Assembly: GCA_963765545.1 (NCBI GenBank)
Contig: CAVXWW010000008.1
Coordinates: 186,001-250,000, forward strand
DNA: 64,000 nt
Reading direction: 5' to 3'
Source of the DNA: JARRPM01 sp963765545
GTDB lineage: Bacteria; Pseudomonadota; Gammaproteobacteria; Pseudomonadales; Halieaceae
Shown piece after piece: positions 26,132-35,240 of the stretch (within the stretch, counting starts at the first letter, position 1; each line of letters opens with the position of its first letter). The position numbers and the translations under genes are program-made. The notes under the pieces are model-generated. The model did no database searches and was not told the DNA's origin. It was given only the letters and a program-made list of their open reading frames with translations.

Positions 26132-26572
26132 ATGAAATACCTGCACACCATGGTTCGCGCCCGTGACCTGGACGAAACCCTTGATTTTTACGTCGACAAA
26201 CTCGGCCTGGTACAGGTCAATCGCTACGACAGTGAAGCCGGTCGCTTCTCCCTGGTATTCCTCGCCGCGCCGGATGATGTAGAACAGGCCAGGGAAGGCA
26301 GCAGTCCACTGGTGGAAATCACCTGGAACTGGGACCCGGAAGACTATGAGGGCGGCCGTAATTTTGGTCACCTGGCCTACCGTGTGGACAATATATACGA
26401 ACTCTGCCAGCAGCTGATGGACAAGGGGATCACCATCAACCGGCCTCCCCGCGACGGGCATATGGCGTTTATCCGCTCACCAGATGGCATTTCCATCGAG
26501 CTATTGCAGGCCGGCGATGCGCTGCCGCCACAGGAACCGTGGCTCTCCATGGCTAATACCGGTAGCTGGTAA
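26132..26572 (+). CDS. VOC-fold protein, lactoylglutathione lyase-like
   Basis: A 146-residue glyoxalase/bleomycin-resistance-fold protein with two beta-alpha-beta modules. Likely metal ligands are His5 (MKYLHTMVRARDLD), Glu in PLVEITWNW, His in NFGHLAYRVDNIYE and Glu in DGISIELLQ, the set used by glyoxalase I. Methylglyoxal detoxification with glutathione is the likely but unproven role. The start is ATG 26132. The longer open frame upstream has no SD. Confidence 0.85.
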   Translation: MKYLHTMVRARDLDETLDFYVDKLGLVQVNRYDSEAGRFSLVFLAAPDDVEQAREGSSPLVEITWNWDPEDYEGGRNFGHLAYRVDNIYELCQQLMDKGITINRPPRDGHMAFIRSPDGISIELLQAGDALPPQEPWLSMANTGSW

Positions 26573-26631
26573 TCGTCTCGCCCAACTCAAAGACATCGTC
26601 GGGGCGAGGCAGTATTACCACCCGCCTGATC

Positions 26632-28950
26632 GTGCTGCTTACGCTCTGTGCCGCGGTGATAATCGGCACGGGCATGCTGATGGACTACCGCCTCAACAGG
26701 GACGGCATCCTCGACCGCGTACAGCGTGAGTCACAGGACACGATCAACGCCGTCGTTATCGACATGGAGAACTGGCTGGACGGGGTAGAGAGCTCCACCC
26801 TGTTGATGGCTCGCATTCTGCAGCAAAGAGAGTACAGCCACGAGGGCTTGCAGCAAATACTGCGCGATGCCGTTGAGGTGAATGACGATATCTATGGCGC
26901 AGCTATCGCGCTGGCCCCGGGTCAGGCTGGCCAGGTACGGGGCTTCGCCCCCTATTTTTTTCGTCGCAATGGCGAGCTCGCATACGCCAACCTCGCCGAT
27001 CCCGACTACAACTACCGGGCGCAGGCCTGGTATACCGATGCCGTGGCAGCACAGGCGCCACTGTGGGTAGAGCCCTACTATGATGAGGGCGGCGGCAAAA
27101 TACTGATGACCACCTTCGCGGTACCCGTGTATCGCAAGACCGATACCGGCGAGCGCTTTCTCTACGCGGTGGTCACGGCGGATGTCTCGCTGGCGGAGCT
27201 GCACGACTACCTGCAGCGCCTGCGCCTGGGCGACAGCGGTTTTGGCACCCTGCTGAGTCGTAACGGAACGATCCTGAGCGGCAGGAACCCCGCCAATATC
27301 ATGCGGCACTACTCCGACACTATTGTTGAGGAAGTGGACCACAAAACCTGGCAGGAAATGTTCGATGCCGCATTGCAGGGCCAGGTGGTTATCCGCCACC
27401 TGACCTGCGCCGATGTCCCGGGCCGGTGCGTTATCAGGCTGGGCACACTCGAGTCCACAGGCTGGCCGGTGGGTGTGGTCTACTCGGAGGAGGAGATAAC
27501 CAAACCACTGCGGGAATTCGAACTGAAAACCGCACTTATCGGCCTGCTGACAATGTTGCTGATGGCTGTCGCAGTAGCCATTGTCACTCGCAGGCTGACC
27601 CGACCGCTCAAGGACCTGACCCGGGCCAGCGACCGCATTGCGCAGGGCGATCTTGACGCCCCTCTGCCAGCGGTGAGGGGCACTGATGAAGTGGCAAGAC
27701 TGATTCAGTCCTTCACCGCTATGAAAAAAGATCTCAAATCCTACATAGCCGACCTGGAAACCGCTACCGCCCGGCGCAGCCGGCTCGAGGGTGAACTGGG
27801 GGCTGCCAGGGAAATCCAGATGGCGATGCTGCCACATGGCGGTGAAGCACATGAAGTCACCGCAGACTTCGGACTGTGGGCGCGGGTGCTGCCGGCCCGC
27901 TCAGTGGGCGGTGATCTATACAGCTACTTCTGTAGGGACAGACTGTTGTTTATCGCCGTGGGTGATGTGTCGGACAAGGGAGTACCCGCTTCACTTTTCA
28001 TGGCGAGGGCTATGAGCCTGATACAGCAACTGGCAGCTACCGCCGACGACCCGGCAACAGCCACGGCTTTACTCAACGAGGCGCTCACCAGCGGTAACGA
28101 CAACTGTATGTTCGTGACCCTGTTCCTGGGAATTCTCGACCTGGACAGTCTGGAGCTGCGCTTCGCCAGTGCCGGCCATACCGCGCCCAGTCTTGTTCGC
28201 GACGGCGGAGTGAGCTCGCTGCTACAGGATACGGGGCCCGCGCTGGGCCTTTCGGCGGAACTGGAATTCCCGACCAATACTGTCGCGCTACAGCCGGCGG
28301 ACCGGCTGGCCATATTCACCGATGGCATTGACGAGGCGTTTAATGAACAGGATGAAATGTTCGGCATCGCCCGATTTAACGCCGCGTTACTCGCCGCCGA
28401 CATTTCATCGACCGGCACCGCGGGCAGCGAACTGTTCGACAGCCTGGCCGCTTTCACCGGCAATACGCCCCAGTCCGATGACATCACCCTGTTGCTGCTG
28501 GACATTGCAGGCAAGGGACAGCCCGCGGTGGAGGCGAGCAGTGAATTCGCCATCGGCCCGAAACTGACCGGCAGGGTAGAGGCGTGGCTGCGAGAGGCCC
28601 TGGAGCATCTCGCGCCGCCACAGGAGGCTCTGGGTGAATTACTGGTAGCCATAGAGGAAATCGTATCCAACGTATACAAGTACGCACAGCTGCCTGCCGG
28701 ATCAGTGCTGAGGGTTACCGCGCAAGCCGGCCCGCAGCAGATCGAAGTTGAAGTGGCAGATGGCGGAACCGCTTTCAATCCACTGGAGCAAGCGCAGCGA
28801 GCAGAGCTTGGCGCCAGCATCGACGACGCCACGGTAGGCGGCCTGGGCGTGCACCTGATCACGACCATGACAGAGCAGCAGAGCTATCGCCGGGCAGATG
28901 GGTGCAATATACTGCGGGTCACCAAATTTCTCGCAAACCCGCAAGCTTGA
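26632..28950 (+). CDS. Cache-HAMP-SpoIIE phosphatase fused to an anti-sigma-factor-type HATPase
   Basis: A membrane signalling protein of about 772 residues. A periplasmic Cache sensor (near AQAPLWVEPYYDEGGGKI) lies between an N-terminal helix (LLTLCAAVIIGTGMLM) and a second helix at about residue 299-320. A HAMP linker follows (RRLTRPLKDLTRASDRIAQ). A PP2C/SpoIIE domain (about 391-625) has SVGGDLYSYF, VGDVSDKGVPASLF and QSDDITLLLLD, and an RsbW-like kinase domain (about 640-772) has LLVAIEEIVSNVYKYAQ. It should dephosphorylate and phosphorylate the STAS protein encoded 41 bp downstream. The GTG start is doubtful: the frame stays open upstream, and GGGGCGAGG at 26601-26609 would suit a start near 26614 (ATT). 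Confidence 0.9.
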   Translation: MLLTLCAAVIIGTGMLMDYRLNRDGILDRVQRESQDTINAVVIDMENWLDGVESSTLLMARILQQREYSHEGLQQILRDAVEVNDDIYGAAIALAPGQAGQVRGFAPYFFRRNGELAYANLADPDYNYRAQAWYTDAVAAQAPLWVEPYYDEGGGKILMTTFAVPVYRKTDTGERFLYAVVTADVSLAELHDYLQRLRLGDSGFGTLLSRNGTILSGRNPANIMRHYSDTIVEEVDHKTWQEMFDAALQGQVVIRHLTCADVPGRCVIRLGTLESTGWPVGVVYSEEEITKPLREFELKTALIGLLTMLLMAVAVAIVTRRLTRPLKDLTRASDRIAQGDLDAPLPAVRGTDEVARLIQSFTAMKKDLKSYIADLETATARRSRLEGELGAAREIQMAMLPHGGEAHEVTADFGLWARVLPARSVGGDLYSYFCRDRLLFIAVGDVSDKGVPASLFMARAMSLIQQLAATADDPATATALLNEALTSGNDNCMFVTLFLGILDLDSLELRFASAGHTAPSLVRDGGVSSLLQDTGPALGLSAELEFPTNTVALQPADRLAIFTDGIDEAFNEQDEMFGIARFNAALLAADISSTGTAGSELFDSLAAFTGNTPQSDDITLLLLDIAGKGQPAVEASSEFAIGPKLTGRVEAWLREALEHLAPPQEALGELLVAIEEIVSNVYKYAQLPAGSVLRVTAQAGPQQIEVEVADGGTAFNPLEQAQRAELGASIDDATVGGLGVHLITTMTEQQSYRRADGCNILRVTKFLANPQA

Positions 28951-28991
28951 ACCCTCACATATTTTCACCCTGCCACAGGAGAGCACGTGAC

Positions 28992-29366
28992 ATGGAATTG
29001 ACTACCACGGTGACCACCGACGAGAAGAACTCCGTTGCCCGGGTGGCGACAGCGGGTGCGCTTAACACTGACACTGCGCCGGAATTTGAAAAGCAGCTGT
29101 TCGAAGTGCTCGCCGGGGGCCAACAGCTGACTGTTCTGGATATGAAAGATCTCGAGTACATCAGCTCCGCCGGTCTGCGGGTTATCTTCAAGGCCGCCAA
29201 GCAGGCCAAGGCCTCGGGGCAGCGTATGGCGGCAGCCAATCGCAAACCACATATCGACAAGGTATTCGAAATACTCAAGGCACTGCCGGATATGGCCGTA
29301 TTCGCCAACGAACAGGAACTTGACGATTACCTCGATGCCATGCAGAAGAAGGTGCGCGAGAACTAA
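28992..29366 (+). CDS. STAS-domain anti-sigma factor antagonist
   Basis: A 124-residue SpoIIAA/RsbV-like protein. The STAS core has EFEKQLFEVLAGGQQLTVLD and the phosphorylatable Ser in DLEYISSAGLRVIFKAAKQA. It begins MELTTTVTTDEKNSVARV, with AGGAG 10 nt before the ATG. It is encoded directly after a combined phosphatase-kinase, so this is probably its substrate. No sigma factor is adjacent, so the downstream output is unknown. Confidence 0.92.
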   Translation: MELTTTVTTDEKNSVARVATAGALNTDTAPEFEKQLFEVLAGGQQLTVLDMKDLEYISSAGLRVIFKAAKQAKASGQRMAAANRKPHIDKVFEILKALPDMAVFANEQELDDYLDAMQKKVREN

Positions 29367-29376
29367 AGCCCCACGC

Positions 29377-30102
29377 TCAGGCCGATCGCTGTTGCGCGTC
29401 CATATCCCGGAGAAAACTGACAATCCAATGTGCCACCCGCTGCTGCTGCGGTGCAACTTCCAGTGAGGCCATGCCGGCGGCGTAAACCTGCTCCCCGATC
29501 ATCTCTCGGCGCAAGTTCATGATTTCACGCGAGTAAGCCGGAACAAATTCGGGGTGGCCCTGAAAAGTCAGGATATGGTCGCCCACCTGACAGACCCCGT
29601 TTTCACAAAAATCGCTGCCGGCCAGCACCCGGGCACCGGTCGCGTTGCGCACCACCTGGTCCTGGTGGCTTGCCAGAATACCGAAATCCAGGGACTCACT
29701 GTCGTGCCAGGTCGGCGCCTCGCAAAACCGGTAGGACTGCAAACCGACGCCCCACCCCTTGGCAGACTTTTCAGTCTTTCCGCCCAGGGCCTGCGCTACC
29801 AACTGGTGTCCGAAACAGATGCCGACCAGCTTTTTGTGGCGCTTATCCAGTTCCCGAACAAACTCCATCAGCACGGCGATCCAGGGCTTGTCATCGTATA
29901 CGCTGGATTTACTGCCGGTGACCAGGTACGCGTCGACCTCGTCAATATCGGAGGGGTACTCTCCCTGCTCCACGTCGTAGACCCGAAATTCCAGGCCCGG
30001 ATCGGCCTGCCCCAGCAATTCGACAAACATGTCAGGATACTCTCCGAACTCCGGCACCCACTCCGGACGAACGGTATCTGTCTTTAAAATTCCCAGTTTC
30101 AT
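29377..30102 (-). CDS. Class I glutamine amidotransferase-like protein
   Basis: A 241-residue stand-alone GATase1 domain of the GMP-synthase-like type. The nucleophile Cys is in KLVGICFGHQLVAQALGG, and the triad His/Glu are in LTFQGHPEFVPAYS. There is no partner synthase domain, and the acceptor is unknown. Relatives are often annotated as GMP synthase-like or as gamma-glutamyl hydrolases of polyamine catabolism. It is convergent with the STAS gene, 10 bp apart. Confidence 0.88.
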   Translation of the reverse strand: MKLGILKTDTVRPEWVPEFGEYPDMFVELLGQADPGLEFRVYDVEQGEYPSDIDEVDAYLVTGSKSSVYDDKPWIAVLMEFVRELDKRHKKLVGICFGHQLVAQALGGKTEKSAKGWGVGLQSYRFCEAPTWHDSESLDFGILASHQDQVVRNATGARVLAGSDFCENGVCQVGDHILTFQGHPEFVPAYSREIMNLRREMIGEQVYAAGMASLEVAPQQQRVAHWIVSFLRDMDAQQRSA

Positions 30103-30287
30103 CGCTGTCCTGCGGCTCCGGCCATGTTGGATTGCGACGCCTAATAACAGCGCCAGAAATTAATCATAGAGATGGCCGCAATCACTGTCCATAACACTAA
30201 AGGACAGCGGCCTGGAACAAGCAGCGAGCCTTGGGCAAACCCGGCGGATGAGGTACTGTGTGAGCTCTTTTTTGCCGACAAGGTTTT

Positions 30288-32528
30288 GTGTCGTCCATGT
30301 TACCCGGATTCCTGCTACTACCGCTGCTGCTGTTCTGTGGCCTGAGCCACGCCTTCACCGGCAGCGATACCTGTAAAGACTGCCACGCCCAGGAGTATGC
30401 CAATTGGCAGGGCTCCCACCACGATCTCGCCATGCAGTTACCCACCCCGGAAACCGTGCTGGGTGATTTTGGCGACACCACTTTCAACTTTAACGGAGTA
30501 AGTACTCGCTTTTTCCGCGATGGCGATAAATACAAGGTTCGTACTGACGGGGAGGACGGCAAGCTCACCGATTTTACTGTGGAATACGTGTTCGGTGTCT
30601 ACCCCCTGCAGCAGTACTTGCTGCCCCTGTCCCGGGGCCGACTGCAGGCCCTGAGCATCGCCTGGGACGCGCGACCCGCCACCGAGGGCGGACAGCGCTG
30701 GTATCACCTGTACCCGGAAGAGACTATCGATCACCAGGATCCGCTGCACTGGACCGGCCCCTACCAGAACTGGAACACCCGCTGCGCCGAGTGCCACAGC
30801 ACCGACCTGGTCAAGAACTACAATGCCGCCGACCGCTCTTTCGCCACCACTTTTGAGGAGATCAACGTCGGCTGTGAATCGTGTCATGGGCCAGGCGAAC
30901 AGCATCTGGAGCTGGCGGCTGCAGACAAGCTGAAAACTTCCGTCAACGGGGGATTCCCCACCGCCCTGTCCCAGCGTGGCGACTGGGCGCTGGCCCCGGG
31001 CAGTCATATCGCGAGGCGCACCGAGCCACTGGACTCCCGCGCCCAGGTGGACAGCTGCGGGCGTTGTCACTCCCGCCGGGGCACCCTGGGCGACTATCAC
31101 TACGGCGCCGACCTGCTGGCGACTCACCGGGTGGCTTTGCCGCAGTCGCCGCTGTACCACTACGACGGCCAGGTGCTGGACGAAAATTACGTCTACGGTT
31201 CATTCCTGCAGAGCAAGATGCACCTCGCCGGCGTGGTTTGCAGCAACTGCCACGAACCGCATAGCCTTGCATTGCGCGCCACCGGCAACGGGGTCTGCGC
31301 CCAGTGCCATGTGCCCGAGCAATATGATACCCCGAAACACCATCACCACCCGGCGGATTCCAGCGGCGCCTCGTGTGCAAACTGCCACATGCCGGAAACC
31401 ACCTACATGGGGGTCGATGACCGTCGCGACCACAGCATGCGCATACCACGACCGGATCTCAGCGTGGTAATGGGCACTCCCAACGCCTGCAACAGCTGCC
31501 ACCAGGACAAGGACGCACAATGGGCACTGGACAGCCTGCGCAAACAGGGCGTCCACTTCCGCGACACCAGCACCCACGTGGCCAGGGCCTTTCAGCGCTT
31601 CGAGCTGGGCGACCGCAGTGTCTTACCCACACTGGCGGCGCTGGCCAACGATCCGTCTGCAGCCCCCATATGGCGCGCAACAGCGATGGAAGCAGTTGCC
31701 CAGGGCGGGGGCCGCGAGGCCATTCAGACAGTGACGTCGGTACTCTATGATGATGACCCCATCCTGCGCAGCAGTGCCGTGCGTTCCCTGGAGTTTCTGC
31801 CCCTGCACCAGCGCTACCAGCTGCTCCAACCCCTGATGGAAGACGAGGTCGCCACGGTGCGCATGGAAGTGGCAGTGTCACTGGCGGGAGTGCCGCTTGA
31901 CCAGGTAAGCCCCGATCAGGGGAAACAGCTCGAAAAGCTGTTCAAATGGTACCTGGACATTCAGGCGCTGCATGCGGACATGCCAGAGACGCAATTACAA
32001 ATCGGTGTTTTCTACGTTGCCCGGGGCGACCTGCCATCCGCAGAAGCGGCTTACCGGGAAGCCCTGTTCCTGAACCCGCAGCTGGTGCCGGCCTATCTCA
32101 ACCTCGCCGACCTGATGCGCAGCCAGAATCGCGACGAGGAAGCCCGCACATTGATGCTGCAGGTACTGGAATTTGCCCCCGATAACGGCGTCACATTGCA
32201 CTCCCTGGGGCTGCTGGAAACTCGCAGCGGCACACCGGACAAAGCACTGGATTACCTGGGCAGGGCTGCCGAGTTGGAAACCGCTGGCAGCCGGCACCGG
32301 TTTGTTTACGCCATTGCCCTGCACGACCTGGGCAAGCCGCAGGAGGCCATTGCCCAGCTACAGCAACTACTGCGCCAGTTACCGCGCAGCGAGGACGTAC
32401 TCCTGGCACTGGCAAACTACAATGCGGAACTGGGCCAGCGCGAGAAGGCGCGCGGCTATGCCAAAACGCTCACGGAAATTTCCCCGGGCAACACGGCGTA
32501 CCAGCAACTGCTGCAACAGCTCAATTAG
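30288..32528 (+). CDS. Exported octahaem c-type cytochrome with HEAT and TPR repeats
   Basis: A 746-residue exported protein. Signal peptide about 1-22 (MLPGFLLLPLLLFCGLSHA). Eight CxxCH haem sites lie between residue 29 and about residue 407: CKDCH, CAECH, CESCH, CGRCH, CSNCH, CAQCH, CANCH and CNSCH. The first part resembles cytochrome c554/NrfA-like multihaem folds (ANWQGSHHDLAMQ). Residues about 420-560 look like HEAT repeats (SVLPTLAALANDPSAAPIW, then DDPILRSSAVRSLEFL). Residues about 565-740 are TPRs (AEAAYREALFLNPQLVPAYL, then PDKALDYLGRAAELE). Electron transfer on a protein-binding scaffold in the periplasm is inferred. The substrate is unknown and no partner oxidoreductase is adjacent. 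Confidence 0.88.
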   Translation: MSSMLPGFLLLPLLLFCGLSHAFTGSDTCKDCHAQEYANWQGSHHDLAMQLPTPETVLGDFGDTTFNFNGVSTRFFRDGDKYKVRTDGEDGKLTDFTVEYVFGVYPLQQYLLPLSRGRLQALSIAWDARPATEGGQRWYHLYPEETIDHQDPLHWTGPYQNWNTRCAECHSTDLVKNYNAADRSFATTFEEINVGCESCHGPGEQHLELAAADKLKTSVNGGFPTALSQRGDWALAPGSHIARRTEPLDSRAQVDSCGRCHSRRGTLGDYHYGADLLATHRVALPQSPLYHYDGQVLDENYVYGSFLQSKMHLAGVVCSNCHEPHSLALRATGNGVCAQCHVPEQYDTPKHHHHPADSSGASCANCHMPETTYMGVDDRRDHSMRIPRPDLSVVMGTPNACNSCHQDKDAQWALDSLRKQGVHFRDTSTHVARAFQRFELGDRSVLPTLAALANDPSAAPIWRATAMEAVAQGGGREAIQTVTSVLYDDDPILRSSAVRSLEFLPLHQRYQLLQPLMEDEVATVRMEVAVSLAGVPLDQVSPDQGKQLEKLFKWYLDIQALHADMPETQLQIGVFYVARGDLPSAEAAYREALFLNPQLVPAYLNLADLMRSQNRDEEARTLMLQVLEFAPDNGVTLHSLGLLETRSGTPDKALDYLGRAAELETAGSRHRFVYAIALHDLGKPQEAIAQLQQLLRQLPRSEDVLLALANYNAELGQREKARGYAKTLTEISPGNTAYQQLLQQLN

Positions 32529-32560
32529 GCATCACCCCATTTAGGGGTGGGCCGAAACTC

Positions 32561-33157
32561 TCATTTGGCGCGCGTGAATACCAGGTGCACCGTCACGGGT
32601 ACCGCGCGGCTGATAGCCTGCAGGCCAGCCACAGACTGCAATGCCGCCACACCCGCCTCAAGACCAAAGTCAGAGGCATTCACTATGATAGGGCGGGGCG
32701 TAAATACCTGAATATTGCCACCGCTGTCACCGGACACCACCACCGGAACAGTCATTGCTTTTTCTACCCCGTGAAGTGACAAGGTCAGGAGCTGCTCTGT
32801 TTGTACCGTAGCGCCCTCTGCCACGGCTGCGATCAGCCCCGGCGCAATGGCAGTGGTAACGGTGGCAGCCGGAAATTTAACCGTTTCAAACAGCATCTCC
32901 CGCATTCGCTCATTGCGAATCGGGATCAGTGTTTCGACACTGTCCAGGTTAATGGTCAAGTGAACCTCGCCATCCGGGCCGGCACGGCCCGCCAATGTCG
33001 TGAAGCTATGCAACTCCGCAACGCTATCGTTTTTAATCGAGATAAAGCTCACCGAGGATTTCGCACCGTCCAGATCCCACTGGGCGTTAGCGACCCCGGC
33101 GGCGACCAGAAGTGCGACGCCAAGGAGACGGGCAAGATTGATGATTCCGGTTTTCAT
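32561..33157 (-). CDS. YceI-family periplasmic protein
   Basis: A 198-residue protein with a signal peptide (about 1-25, ending VANAQ) and a YceI lipocalin-like barrel (DGAKSSVSFISIKND, INLDSVETLIPIRNERM, LHGVEKAMTVPVVVSGD). Family members bind isoprenoid-like lipids. The role here is unknown. It is convergent with the cytochrome gene, and 48 bp separate it from parE upstream. Confidence 0.88.
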   Translation of the reverse strand: MKTGIINLARLLGVALLVAAGVANAQWDLDGAKSSVSFISIKNDSVAELHSFTTLAGRAGPDGEVHLTINLDSVETLIPIRNERMREMLFETVKFPAATVTTAIAPGLIAAVAEGATVQTEQLLTLSLHGVEKAMTVPVVVSGDSGGNIQVFTPRPIIVNASDFGLEAGVAALQSVAGLQAISRAVPVTVHLVFTRAK

Positions 33158-33205
33158 TTCCAGGTTTCCTCATTAGTTGGCCGGGCCTTGGGCCTCGGCA
33201 TTACC

Positions 33206-35095
33206 TCAAGCGACTATTTCGGCCAGATCGCCTTTCTCTTCCAGCCATGATTTACGATCGCCGGCCCGCTTCTTGGCCAGCAACATATCCAGCATCTGGT
33301 TGGTGCCGTCTCCGGCATCGAGCACCAGGCGCACCAGGCGCCGGGTATCCGGTGACATGGTGGTCTCACGCAATTGCAAGGGGTTCATTTCGCCCAGCCC
33401 CTTGAAGCGCTGCACATTGACCTTGCCCTTTTTCTTTTCCGCCTCGATACGGTCCAGCACGCCCTGCTTCTCTGCTTCGTCCAGGGCATAGTAAACGTCC
33501 TTGCCCACGTCGATGCGATACAGGGGCGGCATGGCGACAAACACATGGCCCGCCGCCACCAGCGGCCGGAAGTGTCGCACGAAGAGAGCGCAGATCAGCG
33601 TAGCGATGTGCAGTCCATCGGAGTCCGCATCGGCCAGTATGCAGATCTTGTGGTAGCGCAGGCCCGCAAGGTCGTCACTGGCGGGATCGACACCCACAGC
33701 CACCGAAATATTATTCACTTCCTGCGAGGCCAGAATCTCCTGTGAGTCCACCTCCCAGGTATTCAGGATCTTGCCGCGCAGGGGAAGAATAGCCTGGAAC
33801 TCCCGGTCCCTGGCTTGCTTGGCCGAGCCTCCCGCCGAATCGCCCTCCACCAGGAACAACTCTCCACGGACAGGGTCCTCACCAGAGCAATCGGCCAGTT
33901 TGCCCGGCAGCGCAGGGCCCGAGGTGACCCGCTTGCGCACGACTTTCCTGGCGGAGCGCAAACGGCTCTGGGCATTGTTGATGCACAGTTCAGCCAGCTT
34001 CTCGGCCTCTTCGGTGTGCTGGTTCAGCCACAGGCTGAATGCATCCCTGGCCACGCCTGAGACAAACGCTGCGGCTTCCCTGGAAGACAGGCGCTCCTTG
34101 GTCTGGCCGGAAAACTGCGGGTCTTCCAGCTTGGAAGACAGCACATAGCAACAGCGGTCCCAGACATCATCCGGCGCCAGCTTTACCCCCCTGGGAAGCA
34201 GGCTGCGCAGCTCGCAAAAATCCCTCATCGCCTCCAGCAGTCCAGTCCGCAATCCATTGACATGGGTGCCCCCCTGGGAGGTGGGGATGAGGTTGACGTA
34301 GGACTCCGCAATGACCTCGCCGCCCTCTGGCAGCCATTGCACCGCCCAGTCGACACCCTCTGTACTCCCGCTGAAACTGCCGACGAAGGGCACCTCGGGA
34401 ATAACCGGGTAATCGATGGTGGCATCCGCCAGGTAGTCTGTCAGCCCGTCCTCGTAATACCACTCGTCGGTCTCGCCGGATTTCTCCTCGGTGAATTTTA
34501 CCTTCAGCCCGGGGCAGAGCACCGCTTTTGCACGCAGCACATGCCGCAGGCGGGAGACGGAAAAATTAATCGAGTCGAAATAACCGGGATCGGGCTGAAA
34601 GGTGATAGCGGTGCCCGTATTGCGTTTGCCACAGGTATCGACAATTTCCAGGTCAGTTTTCTTTTCCCCCCCGCCAAAGGTCATGCGATACACATTGCCG
34701 TCCCGGCGAATAACTATTTCCAGGGCGCTGGACAGGGCGTTGACCACCGATACACCCACGCCGTGCAGACCTCCGCTGAATTGGTAATTCTTGCTGGAAA
34801 ACTTGCCCCCGGCATGCAGCGTACAAAGAATGACTTCAACACCGGGCTTACCCTGCTCGGGATGGATATCCACCGGCATGCCGCGACCATTGTCCACCAC
34901 AGTGATCGAGCCGTCGCGATGCAAGGTCACATCAATTTGGCTGGCGTGCCCGGCCAGCGCCTCGTCGACACTGTTGTCGATGACTTCCTGGGCCAGATGG
35001 TTCGGGCGAGAGGTATCGGTATACATGCCCGGGCGTTTTCGCACAGGCTCAAGCCCGGTCAGGACTTCGATGTCTTCGGCGGTGTAGTTACTCAT
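33206..35095 (-). CDS. parE: DNA topoisomerase IV subunit B
   Basis: ATPase subunit of the decatenating type II topoisomerase, partner of ParC (not in this window). It has 629 residues. The GHKL ATPase shows EVIDNSVDEALAGHA and SGGLHGVGVSVVNAL. The TOPRIM domain has LVEGDSAGGSAKQARDREFQ and ILADADSDGLHIATL. The length and lack of the GyrB insert favour ParE over GyrB. Confidence 0.96.
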   Translation of the reverse strand: MSNYTAEDIEVLTGLEPVRKRPGMYTDTSRPNHLAQEVIDNSVDEALAGHASQIDVTLHRDGSITVVDNGRGMPVDIHPEQGKPGVEVILCTLHAGGKFSSKNYQFSGGLHGVGVSVVNALSSALEIVIRRDGNVYRMTFGGGEKKTDLEIVDTCGKRNTGTAITFQPDPGYFDSINFSVSRLRHVLRAKAVLCPGLKVKFTEEKSGETDEWYYEDGLTDYLADATIDYPVIPEVPFVGSFSGSTEGVDWAVQWLPEGGEVIAESYVNLIPTSQGGTHVNGLRTGLLEAMRDFCELRSLLPRGVKLAPDDVWDRCCYVLSSKLEDPQFSGQTKERLSSREAAAFVSGVARDAFSLWLNQHTEEAEKLAELCINNAQSRLRSARKVVRKRVTSGPALPGKLADCSGEDPVRGELFLVEGDSAGGSAKQARDREFQAILPLRGKILNTWEVDSQEILASQEVNNISVAVGVDPASDDLAGLRYHKICILADADSDGLHIATLICALFVRHFRPLVAAGHVFVAMPPLYRIDVGKDVYYALDEAEKQGVLDRIEAEKKKGKVNVQRFKGLGEMNPLQLRETTMSPDTRRLVRLVLDAGDGTNQMLDMLLAKKRAGDRKSWLEEKGDLAEIVA

Positions 35096-35240
35096 GGTGG
35101 CGGCTGTCTGCTTGCTATGACTGGTGATGTGAAATGAACGCCATATTGTAACGGCGTGCGCGAATCAGTGCGATGAACTAACGACTAAATTGTGTTGCAG
35201 GCTTTGCGATAAACGGCCTGCCGGGTGCTACGCTGAGCTA

